DNA from: Chondrosia reniformis
Lineage: Eukaryota; Porifera; Demospongiae; Chondrillida; Chondrillidae
Reading direction: 5' to 3'
DNA length: 64,000 bases
Assembly (NCBI GenBank): GCA_947172415.1
Contig: OX359198.1
Coordinates: 1,953,401 to 2,017,400 of the forward strand
Positions 11,325-24,315 of this stretch are shown piece after piece. The notes beneath the pieces are model-generated. The model did not search any database and was not told the DNA's origin. It saw only the letters and a list, made by a program, of their open reading frames with translations. The number at the start of each line of letters is the position of its first letter. Within the stretch, counting starts at the first letter, position 1. Made by a program: the position numbers and the translations under genes.

Positions 11325-14310
11325 ATGGAACTGCTTAAAACTATTAAGAGACATGTACCAGGAAGGAAAATGTTTGTATACGTGCCTATCCTAAAAAGAA
11401 CGGTATGTGATGGAAATTTTCAGACCTGTCTCCTCTCATTCTTTTCTATTCTGTTATTAGAATGCACATGTTTTTTTGGTCCAATAAATGAAACCATATC
11501 TGTATATGCCTACAGGAAATTCTTCACGCAAACGGGACGAAGCGGGTTGCTGAAACAAAGAAACTCTTCGCTTTAAAGTTGAATAACAAATACAAAACGG
11601 TACGTTGCCTATATAACTCCACATCCCTTATACGTCTATAATAGAGTTTAGTTCCTACATATTCACTATTATTGTCAAGATTTCTTTAATTTCTTTCCTA
11701 AGTATTATAGTATTACAGTATTTCGCTCTAAGACGAGCTCAACAAAACTAATACTGCTAATTAATCGCAATTGAATGGAATATGTATATATTCCTCTGTA
11801 GTCCATATTTGAGGACCAAAATTTTGCTTTCTATAAGCAAAATTCAGAAAATGGTTTCAAAGGAAAATACCTGGATGAAGAGATAACATGGAAAGAACAT
11901 CTTACTGACAATACCAACACTTTAGAGGTATGTATTTTAAAATTATATATCTCTTAAAAACATGCATCCATCTCCACATTATATATTACACAGTTCAGCC
12001 TAATTGAACGGACCAGACGTACCAACCAGTTGACAAGAAAACAAATTTTTAAGATAAATGATAAATCCTCAAGGAAGAAATTTGCCAAGGCTGTAGAAAG
12101 AAACCAGGTCAGCAAAGCTGTAAAAATGCTAAACAAAGGAATGGATCCCAATTTTGTAACCGAAATAGGAAGTAAGTCTTTATATATATATTGATATCTG
12201 CATACTCAGAGTTCCTACATACGTATATTCTACAAACCTGCATCTTGTGATAATTCATGATTAATTAATGCTCCACTGCATTCAGATACTCCACTTGGTA
12301 TTGCTTGTGAGAATAAAGGAACAGATGACATGATCCTCGAGTTGATAAGGAATGGAGCCAGTTTTCATTTCAGAGGAAAAGATGGCCTAACTCCATTGCA
12401 CAGAGCAGCAATGTGTGCAAATTATAAGGCAATGTTAACTCTTCTTCGTGCAGGAGCTTCTCCAAACTACAGAGATGCCAAAGTACACACACACACACAA
12501 ACACACCCACATAAATATATATACATATATACCTTCACTGAAATTATATATATAGACACTGTGCATTTGTTATATATGTACAGTAAAACATTTGAGTTAT
12601 TTAGGCTATATATACAGTGCCTTTGGGTCAGTTGTCCAGACCATAAATCGCAATTGATTGATAATTGTAAAAGGTTATATGGTGAAGTCATTCTAGTGGG
12701 AAAGTTTATTCAAATGGTAGTCGCGAGTTACCGATTGCAACGTCCCGTCTGGAAAACCGACCCAAAAAATACAATATATGGATTCCCCTAGCATGCAGAC
12801 TTTTGTAATTTGCAATGGTTCATCTTTATAGTCTTTAAAGTGTCTAAAGACTATAAACTAGATGCATGAACCATGTCAAAAATTATGTAACTTTATGTAT
12901 ATATACATGTAGACTTAGATATACACATAATGCTTGTATCTCTTGGACATACCTATAGGGACTTACTCCTGTGTATTACTCTGTGGCCACATCAGATCCA
13001 TTTCCCTGCTGGGTCCTTTTGAACTGCTCTCCTTATCGCTGTGACGTGGATGCTGCAAAATCCTCTGCTGGTGAAACTGCACTCCTACTTGCTGCCCAGA
13101 AGGGCCATCTTCTTCAAGTGAAAATGTTGGCAGAATATGGAGCTGATGTTAACGCACCAATTGAAAAATGCAAGGGCTTGACGCTGTATCACATAGCAGT
13201 GTTGAGTGGAAACACGGAGTTGGCAAAGGTAAAATGCATATAAATATACATTGTATACCTGTATTATTATTTTGTATATCAATAGACAATTGCAAGTGTA
13301 TATATATAGGGCATGTGCAATATAAACGAACAGTACGTATGCATGTCACATATTGACTTTTGGTAAATGTTTATCTGTAGATTTTATTGGAAAATGGAGC
13401 TAACATAGACTGTGCAAATATTGAGAATGTTTCTCGCAGATATATAAACTCACCATTTAAGTTGATGTTCAAAGTTCATAAGTCAGGTTAGTATGGATAA
13501 GTAATCTATAGTATATTACAATTTATGAGCAACAAAGAAATAATGAGATTGAGCATATGCATGCAGGCATGCATACACTGTAATTATTCAGGCAGTATAT
13601 ATATTCATAATTTAAAATATTATATATTGTTATTAAATTGCTTACTTCTCTAATCTGTAGATTCAAAGTCCAACCACCAGTCTCATGATCACATGACTCC
13701 CCTTTCACCAGAACAACCTCCTTCTGTGTTAGATGAAGCAATTAAATTAAGCTTTTCATTGTCTGAGTCTGAGTCTTGTGACTCGTTTGAATCTTGTGAC
13801 ACACTGGAGGCAGAAGAAACAGAAATTCCCTCTGTGTTAGGACCATCTGAAAGGGACTCTACAACACACCTGCACAGCACTGAAATACCTCAATGTAATT
13901 TTCCATCAAGCACTACTTCAAACTCTCCTTCTGTACATGTGTCAAGTGACTCTGATCAGAGGGATTGTGTTACCAGTCACCAGTTTCATGATGAGGGTAT
14001 TGCATCTGCACTAGCCAGCAAGGAATCTATCGGTTCTAGTCGGATTGATAGTCGGACCATCCACCACTTGAAGGCATTATTGGGTCAGGGTTCAACCTCA
14101 ACCAAACTTTTCAACTTGGAGAGATCTCGATCTAGCCCAAGCTTCAGCTCAGGTTATGATGAACTTGAACATGATGTAGCAGAGTTTGTAAAGTTCAAAG
14201 CTAATTCTAAAGTCTTTTTGCAATTGCAGTCACAGTGTAAACTATTTTGGAATGCTTGCTCACAATTTGACAGTGTTTTGTCGAGTGTAGCTTGTACTAT
14301 GGTGTACTGA
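11325..14310 (+). CDS. SHANK-like N-terminal protein, copy 2
   Basis: Eight exons: 11325-11402, 11516-11599, 11802-11927, 11994-12171, 12286-12482, 12959-13228, 13381-13486, 13661-14310. The frame is intact and encodes 562 residues. The structure is identical to copy 1, with all splice sites conserved. Differences are few: Ser for Thr at the start of exon 3, TEIG for TETG at the end of exon 4, Val for Ile in exon 7, one Ser codon lost in the tail, and several changes in the Ser/Glu-rich tail (SESESCDSF against SSIESCDSF). The ankyrin core is practically unchanged while the tail varies most. It sits in the second 9.7 kb unit, upstream of the second two-helix gene. Both copies look functional. 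Confidence 0.85.
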
Positions 14311-15232
14311 TTACATATTAATTTTATTATAATTTTTTGACAATACTAGTAATATTAATTTTAATTTGGGTTTGTGATAATTATATTGTACATATTTAGT
14401 TGTTCATAAATGTATGTGAAATACATTATATTGTGTATAAATTCTCCAGAATAATTACCAACAAATAACTTTTTCACTTGTATTTTTTATTATAACAATC
14501 TAAACTGATCATGATCGAATACATGTATAAGCCATATTATGAAACGAGAAAAGTCATATTATATCAGTAATTATAATAAATGAAGTGAAATGATTAATGC
14601 AGCGAAGGAAAAACCATATACCTAATTAAGTGCTCATCTATTTGAGAGGTAGTTAAGTCCAGTGGAGATCATCACTGTAGTCACATGTTGGGTGAATGAA
14701 AGCATGATCTTGAGACACATTATCGCCGAGTCAATCAATGAGAAGGAGACTTTGCACTTGACAGAGCATTTCTTCATTCCATTTCTATTTCCATTCCACT
14801 TTGAGTTGATTATCTTCTCAAGTCATCTAATTAAATATGGACGATTTTCACATGTACATATGCGAAACGGTAGGCAGTTTGAACACAGTCATAGACCCGA
14901 TTTCTTACAGGAACAGTTAAGGCTGCGACCGCTACCTTTATACATCCGCAATAATATGGCATTATCCATGCATATTGGAGGCAATCACGCCTCACAACGC
15001 GGTCGGCCATTTTCTGTCATTTTTCGCATAATTTGCATGTATGCAAGGAATGAAACTTGATTTATTTCCGCCAATCAGAGAGCTCCATGTTAGCTTGAAC
15101 CGTATATCTGCAATTACATGTACATGGTGTATGGTCCGCGACTGAGGAATTCTGAATATATATTTGATCTGAACTATCTATAGCTACTATTTAGTAGACT
15201 TGGAGTGGTATAATATAACAGTTTCATGAAAA
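14311..15232. other. Intergenic, second unit
   Basis: This is the duplicate of 4642-5598. Relative to that copy it has lost short blocks, around 14860, 14990 and 15040, that would shift any reading frame. It is therefore treated as non-coding flank and promoter. Confidence 0.5.
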
Positions 15233-16075
15233 ATGGATCGTTCTTTGCAATACAGGATGGAGAGTTGGGAACAACTGTCTGTCAGTGCAGCTGGAATGCT
15301 AATTGGCAAGTGTCTCTTCAATCCTGTCAGTTTAGCGATATTACTTTCAATTAGTTATTTCACGTTGTACTCAATGAAATCAAGTTTGAAAGGATTGACT
15401 ATGGGAGTGTTCATTAAGACAGTAATTATATTTTTTATTACAGCAATTGTATTGATTATGGCGATCCCGACTCTACATTTAGCAACAGACCGTGTGATAT
15501 TTCGTCCCCATCCAACGTGTACAATCTTCTATAATCCTTGCAGATACGTTTGCGCTATTTTGGGAGACTATGGAAATCAAAGGAACTACGTAACTGAATG
15601 GCAAAACTGCAGCAAAGCCGACCCAAGAATTAATGAAGCCGAACAATTTTATATTGTATCCACATGGATACCATCTCCAGATCATTTTAGGACAAAGAAT
15701 CGCGTTTGGTTTGAACCAGACGGTAATCGTTCTAAAGGTTATTGGTTATCAAGCGACTATTGTGTACGTGCTAGTAGTGCTGTCATCAAAGATCAATATT
15801 ATCGCGTAACATTTTACAGCTTAAATGGTACTGAACTAATACTCCAGGATACCGGATTAATGGAAACAGCAGTTTTAGAGCCGTTCTATTTTGGATGGTA
15901 TCTGATAAGTAATTGTAGAACTGAATTACATCGATGGATTTGGTCATCGGCATGTAAGATTGGCTACGTGTCAACCAAATACATAAGACTTTCGCAATAT
16001 TCTAGAATTTTACTGCTTGAAGATAGCAGTAAAGAAAAAGAAAAAGAAAAAAATCTATGCACAGAACTCAATTGA
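15233..16075 (+). CDS. Unrecognised two-helix membrane glycoprotein, copy 2
   Basis: An intronless frame of 280 residues differs from the copy at 5599 at only four positions: Asp to Gly in the N-terminus (LIGKC), Val to Leu before helix 1, Val to Glu after VWF, and Pro to Ser near the C-terminus. All cysteines and the three sequons are kept. The 16076-16130 flank still matches the first unit, then similarity ends, marking the right edge of the 9.7 kb duplication. Confidence 0.7.
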   Translation: MDRSLQYRMESWEQLSVSAAGMLIGKCLFNPVSLAILLSISYFTLYSMKSSLKGLTMGVFIKTVIIFFITAIVLIMAIPTLHLATDRVIFRPHPTCTIFYNPCRYVCAILGDYGNQRNYVTEWQNCSKADPRINEAEQFYIVSTWIPSPDHFRTKNRVWFEPDGNRSKGYWLSSDYCVRASSAVIKDQYYRVTFYSLNGTELILQDTGLMETAVLEPFYFGWYLISNCRTELHRWIWSSACKIGYVSTKYIRLSQYSRILLLEDSSKEKEKEKNLCTELN

Positions 16076-17238
16076 ACTGTATAGCTAGGCAGAGTCCAAA
16101 CTATAATAGTGCATGCATGCACAACTGTCATCTATGTCATTTATCAATAATATGCAACACTATAATAGTATATAATATGCAAAGGTAAATGAACCACTAG
16201 CCAAGTTTGTGTCTGTGCATGTCTGCTATGTGTGACCTTTCCTATTTCAGTAATTGAATTATCAACTGTACACACTGTGCTGAGAGGACCTGGCACATTT
16301 AATTAACCACACTCAATGTATGACATGCTATGACTGTTGCCCGGGTAACATGATGTAACACCGTTTATCTAAATGTACTTGTAGAATACAGTATCTATAT
16401 GCTTTTGTGTATACATGCACATTAATATATGTTCATATATATGATTGGTATACGTAGGCCATGCATGTGTTCTACCTTGTAATTGGATGATCCGTATCAA
16501 CTACTACTCTCTATGCAGTAGTTGAGGATTTCAAAGTCTGCAACTATACGTACTATATAAAATACTGATTATCCTTAGGGTCCCTTGGATCTATTTAATT
16601 TTGTATATAACTGGCACTGTGTAGCTAGTACTTGATTGTAATTTTAATATTACATAGTCACTGGATCTCTTAAATTTGTAACTTGTACTGTGTAGTACTT
16701 GATTGTAATTATATATATACGTACATCCGTAACATGAAGCCATACATAAATCGTGTTATGAAAACAATATAGGGGCTGACGCAGGCAAAAAGGTTAAGTT
16801 ACCAACCACGTGCACGTTACCTGCATGAGGAACTGAAAACGCTGAACCCTTCGCATTTTGCATGATCATGAGTTGCACAACTCACAGCAATCTAAACTGA
16901 TCATGATTGAATACACCATGCAATTCCCAAATATAAATATACAAAAATGAAGTCAGTTTCATTACATTTTCTATATATATAGATGTGCCAATCACTGTTG
17001 TATATAGGCCCTATATATATATATAGCTACTTCTGATAGTCTGGCTAGCTAGCATACAACAAGATCGACAGTGATCATATGGTAAGACCAACCATGAAGT
17101 GGTATATGCATATATTGAAACTTATCACTTGCTAATTGCATGTTTGGGCGCATCATCCCTAGATATATACTTCAATAGATTGTGCAAATTAATGTATGTA
17201 TTATGTAATATGTACATAACTATTGCTTTCTGATATCC
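16076..17238. other. Intergenic, low-complexity and transposon debris
   Basis: This is AT-rich sequence with TA-rich tracts and no gene. About 17066-17160 is a diverged relative of the foldback element at 26806-27183 (shared tgtttgggcgca and neighbouring words). Around 16790-16890 there is a diverged copy of the flank found near 1140-1210. Confidence 0.45.
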
Positions 17239-17460
17239 CTATATACGTACATTATGCAATTCTTCTATAATTACAGTAAATGCTATAGCATATTGGAGTG
17301 GACCCGCCCAACCAATGGCGATTGGACATGGATGGCTTCTGATCACCCCCATCCACTTTGAGGGGTGCACCCTTTGGCAATCAGATGTACTTGATATATA
17401 GACATTTGTGTACTCTGCTAAAGATGACTGGATATTCATGATCACAAACATGGATGACAA
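17239..17460 (-). pseudogene. Relic of the seven-helix gene (helix 4 region)
   Basis: On the minus strand a short frame contains IGWAGPLQYA preceded by an arginine-containing VIRSHP. This corresponds to LGWAGPLYSI preceded by VIRCHA in the complete gene just downstream at 17690-19340. Similarity is limited to this patch, and the rest is eroded. It is read as an old, decayed paralogue in the same orientation, or less likely a single surviving exon of a diverged gene. Confidence 0.5.
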
Positions 17461-17689
17461 CTATTCAAAGTTTAACAATGAGATTTATTACAGAATCAGG
17501 CATGCATGCTGAAAGTACACCAAATAATATTCTTCATGTGACAATTGAAGATGGATATATTTGGATAGAATTCAAATCCCATTGATCTTACAGGAAAATT
17601 ACATTGTTAAAATCATGCTCACAAAATGCAGGAATTTAATACTTCAGATTAAAGATTCACACAAATACAAAACTCAAGATAAATATCAA

Positions 17690-19340
17690 TCAATATGGCA
17701 ACATGTTCACATTTTCATCCTCCCTTCTCTCATCTTCATTATTATCACCTGCTTCATACCAATCCTTCATTTTCCTCTTCCCAAAGTACCCAAGACCAGC
17801 CACTAACAAGGTTGATATTACATATTCCATCAACTTGGTGCTATCAAAGAGAGGTGACCCGTCCCTGTAATGTCTCAACAAGGCAATAACATACAGCGAC
17901 AAGCCTGTATAAATGAACACTATAGCAATGCAAAAAAAGATAGTTGCATAATTGCTACAAATGCAACAATTCTTAGGATGTCTCAACATCAGATACACTT
18001 CATGTAGAATGACAACAATTGCTGCTAACAGTAAAATATACCAGAAAGTGTATATTACACTTTCGAATGGTGACCTAATAAAAGATATTACAAGATACAC
18101 TATGGCTACTCCAAACACTTGAATACTATAGAGTGGACCTGCCCATCCAAGAGATACTGCATGACATCTGATCACCCTCCTCCATCTTGCAGATATTTGC
18201 TGCTGGTTATAATTAGATGTATCATAAAGATATTTGTTTATTTTGCTATAAATGAGTGGATATTGACCTATCAAGATGATGAACCCTAATACTTCAATCA
18301 TGAGAGCAATCACACAGTTCGGAAGGAAAAACTCGGGATAGTACTCTTCATGTGACATCAGAAGTAGAGTACATTTTAAGTTGCTCGCGAAATAATAACT
18401 GAGATAAAACAGAGACAGACACCAAGTAAAGAGTTTGAATCTTTTTATTTGTCTCTTTTGACTCTGATTCAGAAAAAAAATGAAAATTTTATTCTCACTT
18501 CTGATGAGTCTTACCATTACCAAATTTCCAAGGATCATTACTCCAACAACAGCAATGTTCTTTGCTAGAGTGTAGGTCCAACTTGAAGGAGTAAAAGATT
18601 TTAGTATGCCAAGAGGTGAAAATGTAGCTAGTGATAATCCATATGGTTTTCCCTCATACCACATTGGTGCATAGCGAAAGAACACCCCTTGTTGGTCATT
18701 CATCACCTTTGATAACAGAAAGTATAGTAATCAATAAACTGAAACAGTGTCCATAATACCACTTGAAAGTGATCATAAATACATAATATAGCTATCCTTA
18801 TAATTATAATGAAAGTGCATAGTAAATATACAAGTTCTGCATATAGTCACTTACATTAGCTGCAAAGTCCTCCAAAAGGGAAGGATCACATAAAGTTGGA
18901 ACAGACAAGCAGAGTGTTTGAGGTAGAATATGTGAGTCCTTTCTGAGGACATTAAACATGAGTGGAGGTAGTACTAAATAGTAATAATAGTAGTACCACA
19001 TAAATATATCACAATCCTTAGTGTTCCACTGACAACAAGACTTCTCTATATCTAACACTGTATTATTCTGACTAGATACATTGATCATTTTGAAGTGGAA
19101 CACTTTGATTCGCTTTGAAAAATTGAAAATTTCCTTTATATCCAGTGGATTGCCAAAGTAATCATGAATACCAAAGTGCTTGTTTCCACTTCTCAGGGCA
19201 TCCATCATCTGATCTAAATTCTCTACACATTCCTTGTTCTTGTAATTTTCCTCTCCACTTGTGTATCTAACCTGAAGCAGTACTAGTATCAGTAAGTAGA
19301 CAGTGAAGGTCCAGGATAGAGGACACTTCACAGAAGTCAT
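17690..19340 (-). CDS. Unrecognised seven-helix membrane protein with ectodomain, copy 1
   Basis: Two exons on the minus strand, 19340-18855 and 18706-17690, are joined at phase 0 (donor AAT|gtaagt, acceptor caaag|GTG), giving 500 residues. A signal peptide (residues 1 to about 29, VYLLILVLLQV) leads a Cys-containing N-terminal region of about 170 residues with sequons NVS and NNT. Seven hydrophobic helices follow at about 205-229, 253-272, 291-315, 343-372, 379-402, 415-438 and 455-470. The tail is acidic (NNEDERRED). The layout is that of a receptor with an external N-terminus. However, I see no DRY, NPxxY or other signature of a known GPCR class, so I give no family. Copies lie at 24316-25960 and 44040-45687. 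Confidence 0.7.
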
Positions 19341-21914
19341 AGCTGCGCTTCGATCTCAATCAGCTGCAGAGATGGGCAATTTAGAAAAAATTAGAACACT
19401 TTAAAGAATTTACAAAGCTATATATTTTCATTTATACCATGCATACTCTTATATACACTGGTCTGGTAATGCAAGCATTCATCTAGTTTGACATGGTATA
19501 AATAGGCTGCATTCACTGTATGTTAACAACCATACACATGTATTATTCTTTTGAATGCAAACTGAATGACTGATTTAATATTGCCGTTTCACTACGGATT
19601 TTCATTATTTATAAATATTAATAAACAGTGTTTTAGTTTCACACAAAACTGTCTCTGTACTCTCCTATACATGTGTTTACAGTGAAGGAGTTACCTATAT
19701 ATATATACGTACATACAAACTGTATACTCTCAACTGAACTATCAGTACTTACTAGTTAATCTTCATGTACATATCTGTAGACTAGTGGTAAGTCGACGTC
19801 ACAATGTACATATATATAATGCTAAGAGAACCAAGTTTTTCTAGACTTTTAACAAGAAATTAAAGGCATTGTACGTAAATCCCAAAATAGTTGTTATTCA
19901 ATTTGTGCATGCTCAGACACAAATCCTGCCAAAACATGTTATTACATCAACCACTGTCATGTGGTGTTTCACAGAGAAACAGATATAAAGAAAATGTCTC
20001 AATGTTAATTTATAATTTAACAAAGTAATTCTCTACCTACGTACATATAGCAGTTACAGATATGTGGGTCATATTAAAAAGATGTTCACATTATGTCACA
20101 AATTAATGTTTGTTTCTTTCATGTACATCCATTAAAAAAGACTTTGGAGAAACTGCCTTGTCTAAATTTCAATCAGCTGCTAGGTAAATATACCCGACTT
20201 ACATGTAAATTTGTTCTACAAGTGAGAGCCACATTAACAATTGATTACTTAATTTCCAATTGAATGGTTGCCAGGGAACTGTATCTGGTTGCTATGGAGA
20301 CCCTTCTATGAAATGAAGGCGTGCATGCTATATAGAAGCAAACAAGAGGTACAATGTAAGCACCTTAATGTACACCTAAGATGGGACAGCACTGTAACCA
20401 CTCCACCAATAGCCATAGCTGCAATGGATTCAAAATCAGATATGCCCATTGGGCAAATTTAATCTAGAAGATTTCTTCTATCTAGTTACCATGGATACTA
20501 AATAAAAGTAAAACAAATACATTATCTAAATAGCTATAGCTATACAGAAACAACTTACTTCTTGAACAGTTGTACCTAGTCAACTTTAATAAACTTGCTC
20601 AAAGGGATTGTACAGTTTCATAGCCAAATATTACGACAAACTGATTAATAGGATACAGAGAACCACACACCTCCCCCAACTGCCAATTGAATGGTTGCCT
20701 GGGAACTGCACCTGGTTGCTATGGAGACTCTTTTATGAAATAAATGAAGGTACATAGGCTTTAATACAGAAGCAAGCAAGATGCACAATGTAAGTACATT
20801 TAGACAAGGCCAGCACTGTAACCACTCCCCCAAATGAGTGTAGCCATAGGGAGCTGTAATGGACCCCAAATCAGGTATACCCATTAGTTCATTTGAAGAA
20901 TTCCTCTATCTAGTTACCATGGATACTAAGTAAGAGTAAAACAAATATATAGATTATCTAAGTAGCTATACAAAAACAAGAAACTTTCTGAACAGTTTTA
21001 CAATTTACCTACCAGCTAACGTCAAAGCCAACTTTAACAATCTTGCTCAAAGGGATTTTACAGTTTCACAGCCATTTATATTGGTAAGCCTGTACTACAC
21101 TGTCACACATATATACCCAAACTGAACTATGGGAGCCAGGACTTGCTAGTTACTATAGGGGCTGGTATATGTAGACATGCTAAATATGGCAGTCTTATTG
21201 AACAGATGTAGTTTACAGTTGTTATACTCACTTCTGATTCCATGCTAATTTCCCTTGATCCAATATTTTCTTTCACTATCTTCTCCCACCAGGATGGGTT
21301 AAGCCATTAATTATGATTCCCTATCACTCAGTCCTTCTTAAATTGGCCATGTTGTTAGGAAACAGACATTTGATTTCCATGACAATTCTTCTGTATACAT
21401 ACAGCAAATAAAGTATATATAGGCTTCTTTGCGTAAACAAAAATGCATAGACGTATACTTGAAGTTCAAATTAGATTTTGAATAGTCTCACAAGTAAGTA
21501 TTCTTATTGATTAATGTGCGATTCTTAACATTGTAACTTAGATGAAAACAAACTTTAATTAAACTTATTAAAGTATTGGGTTAGGTATATACAGTATTAG
21601 GTATATTTTATTATTATAGTTTGTCTGATTCCTTAAACAAGATAACCTACCTTAAGGGCATGTACAACGCCAAAGTTCTCAATAGAGCGTCAATAGCAAC
21701 GGCCATTTTGGATTCCCTACTTGATTTTAGTAATAATAAACAAAAAGTCATTGCATAAAACATGTCTATAATAGAGTTTAGTTGCTACATATTCACTATT
21801 ATTGTCAAGATTTCTTTCCTAAGTATTACAGTATTTCGCTCTAAGACGAGCCCAACAAAACTAATACTGCTAATTAATCGCAATTGAATGGAATATGTAT
21901 ATATTCCTCTGTAG
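19341..21914. other. Non-coding upstream block of the seven-helix gene
   Basis: This is AT-rich non-coding sequence, repeated in whole or part at 25961-29660, 38400-40760 and 45688-48480. It includes a roughly 375 bp direct repeat, listed separately. The part after about 21760 is the 5' flank of the truncated SHANK-like copy 3. No coding region is supported; several short open frames here are disrupted between copies. Confidence 0.5.
20258..21065. repeat. Direct repeat, two units of about 375 bp
   Basis: Units at about 20258-20640 and 20686-21065 share ccaattgaatggttgcc, ggttgctatggagac, ctagttaccatggatact and ctcaaagggatt in the same order. The corresponding region holds two units near 39208-40070 but only one near 28575-28985 and one near 47375-47780. 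Copy number therefore changes between duplicons. Confidence 0.7.
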
Positions 21915-23768
21915 TCCATATTTGAGGACCAAAATTTTGCTTTCTATAAGCAAAATTCAGAAAATGGTTTCAAAGGAAAATACCTGGATGAAGAAATAAC
22001 ATGGAAAGAACATCTTACTGATAATACCAACACTTTAGAGGTGTGTATTTTAAAATTATATCTCTTAAAAACATGCATCCATCTCCACATTATATATTAC
22101 ACAGTTCAGCCTAATTGAACGAACCAGACGTACCAACCAGTTGACAAGAAAACAAATTTTTAAGATAAATGATAAATCTTCAAGGAAGAAATTTGCCAGG
22201 GCTGTAGAAAGAAACCAGGTCAGCAAAGCTGTAAAAATGCTAAACAAAGGAATGGATCCAAATTTTGTAACCGAAACAGGAAGTAAGTCTTTATATACAT
22301 ATTGATATCTGCATGCTCGGAAGTTCCCTACAAAAATATAAATTAACCTGCATTTAATTATTCATGATTATTTAATGCTCCACTGCATACAGATACTCCA
22401 CTTGGTATTGCTTGTGAGAATACAGGAACAGATGACATGATCCTTGAGTTGATAAGGAATGGAGCCAGTTTTCATTTCAGAGGAAAAGATGGCCTAACTG
22501 CATTGCACAGAGCAGCAATGTGTGCAAATTACAAGGCAATGTTAACTCTTCTTCGTGCAGGAGCTTCTCCAAACTACAGAGATGCCAAAGCACACACACA
22601 CACAAACACACCCACACATACATTCTCTGACACTAAAATATATATAGACACCGTGTGCATTTGTTATATATGTAATATATGTATATACAGTAAAACATTT
22701 GAGTTATTTAGGCTATATATATATAGTGCTTTTTGGGTCAATTGTCCAGACCAGACATTACAATTGATCGATATAGGTTATATGGTGAAGTCATTCTAGT
22801 GGGAAAGTTTGTCAAATGGTAGTCGCAAGTTACTGATTGCAACGTCCAGTCTGGAAAACCGACCCAAAAAGTACCATATACGGATTCCCCTCTTGGACAT
22901 ACCTATAGGGACTTATATACTCCTGTGTATTACTCTGTGGCCACATCAGATCCATTTCCCTGCTGGGTCCTTTTGAACTGCTCTCCTTATCACTGTGACG
23001 TGGATGCTGCAAAATCCTCTGTTGGTGAAACTACACTCCATCTTGCTGCCCAGAAGGGCCATCTTCTTCAAGTGAAAATGTTGGCAGAATATGGAGCTGA
23101 TGTCAACGCACCAATGGAACAATGCAAGGGCTTGACACTGTATCACATAGCAGTGTTGAGTGGAAACGCGGAGTTGGTAAAGGTAAAATGCATATAAATA
23201 TACCTATTATCAATACAATATGTGTACCGTAATTCGGGAAATTTTCGTTGTTAAAATTTCGTGGCAGAAGAAACAGAAATTCCCTCTGTGTTAGGACCAT
23301 CTGAAAGGGACTCTACAACACACCTGCACAGCACTGAAATACCTCAATGTAACTTTCCATCAAGCACTACTTTAACTCTCCTTCTTCTGTACATGTGTCA
23401 AGTGACTCTGATCAGAGGGATTGTGTTACCAGTCACCAGTTTCATGATGAGGGCATTGCATCTGCACTAGCCTGCAAGGAATCTGTCGGTTCTAGTCGGA
23501 TTAATAGTTGGACCATACACCACTTGAAGGCATTATTGGGTCAGGGTTCAACCTCAACCAAACGTTTCAACTTGGAGAGATCTCGATCAAGCCCAAGCTT
23601 CAGCTCAGGTTATGATGAACGTGAACATGATGCAGCAGAGTTTGTTAAGTTCAAAGCTATATAATTCTAAAGTCTTTTTGCAATTGCAGTCACAGTGTAA
23701 ACTATTTTGGAATGCTTGCTCACAATTTGACAGTGTTTTCGAGTGTAGCTTGTACTATGGTGTACTGA
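21915..23768 (+). pseudogene. SHANK-like copy 3, decayed
   Basis: Exons 3 to 6 (21915-22040, 22105-22282, 22393-22589, 22909-23182) and most of exon 8 (from 23265) are present. Exons 1 and 2 are absent. Lesions seen by comparison with copy 1: the exon 5 donor GT is GC (22590); exon 6 has a 4-base insertion (274 instead of 270 bases); exon 7 and the head of exon 8 are deleted, with the break inside a transposon end at 23264; exon 8 has a 1-base loss (actttaact), a 4-base gain (gctatataattc) and a 2-base loss near the end. It cannot encode the full protein. The 5' truncation point is shared with copy 4. Confidence 0.85.
23225..23264. mobile_element. Left end of a MITE, truncated
   Basis: About 40 bases starting taccgtaattcgggaaattt match the left terminus of the complete element at 42207-42499. 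The match ends exactly where SHANK-like exon 8 resumes. The deletion that removed exon 7 therefore occurred after this element had inserted. Confidence 0.75.
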
Positions 23769-24315
23769 TTACATAATATTATTTATTATAATTTTTATGA
23801 CATTAATATTAATTTCATTTTGCGTTTGTGAGAATTATTGTACATAAGACATTTATTTGGAATCCAGTAAAGAAGCTAATGAACTTTCAGAAATTATGCT
23901 AACGTATATATGGCTTCCTGTTCTTAACCTTGTATCTGTCACCAAAATAGTGGACGTTCGGCTGGCTTTCGTTTTCAATAGAGCTTAAAACTAGTTTGTC
24001 TTTATAAGCGTCGAATATTAAATGGACGAAAAGGATTTAGAAACCACCTTTACTAATACTATGTAACGTAAAGCCTGCGTAAAAACGTTTTTTTACGAGA
24101 TATAGCCTTGAAATATTAACGGCAATCAAGCGACGACCCGATGAGTAGTTAGAGTTTGCCCTTGCGCCCCACGTGTTTTTTAAACTCGAACTACTTGGTT
24201 GGATTAAGCAACTTTTTTGCTGATCTCTTATTCACAATTCCATACAGGAAAATTATATTGTTAAAATGTTTATATAATTCAGATTAAATTAATGTTCACA
24301 CAAACACAAAACTCA
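23769..24315. other. Intergenic, convergent gap between SHANK-like copy 3 and seven-helix copy 2
   Basis: Non-coding. It is repeated almost unchanged at 43499-44039. I see no gene or recognised element. Confidence 0.45.

Larger units (their letters stand above)
1..16130. repeat. Tandem segmental duplication, 9.7 kb period
   Basis: Bases 1-6497 match 9707-16130 almost throughout, with small indels. Each unit carries the plexin 3' end, the SHANK-like gene and the two-helix gene. The stretch 6498-9706 is present once and contains the breakpoint at about 7627 (SHANK-like relic against plexin intron). The duplication begins upstream of the window. Confidence 0.9.

Noticed and set aside
17690-19340. 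Assignment of the seven-helix protein to a named GPCR class
   Set aside because: It has helix count and signal peptide only. No DRY, NPxxY, GPS cleavage site or class-specific cysteine pattern could be seen.
20645-20884. Minus-strand frame (MGIPDLGS...) seen in several copies of the repeat block
   Set aside because: Its end changes from copy to copy, it lies inside a direct repeat, and the shared sequence is explained by duplication.
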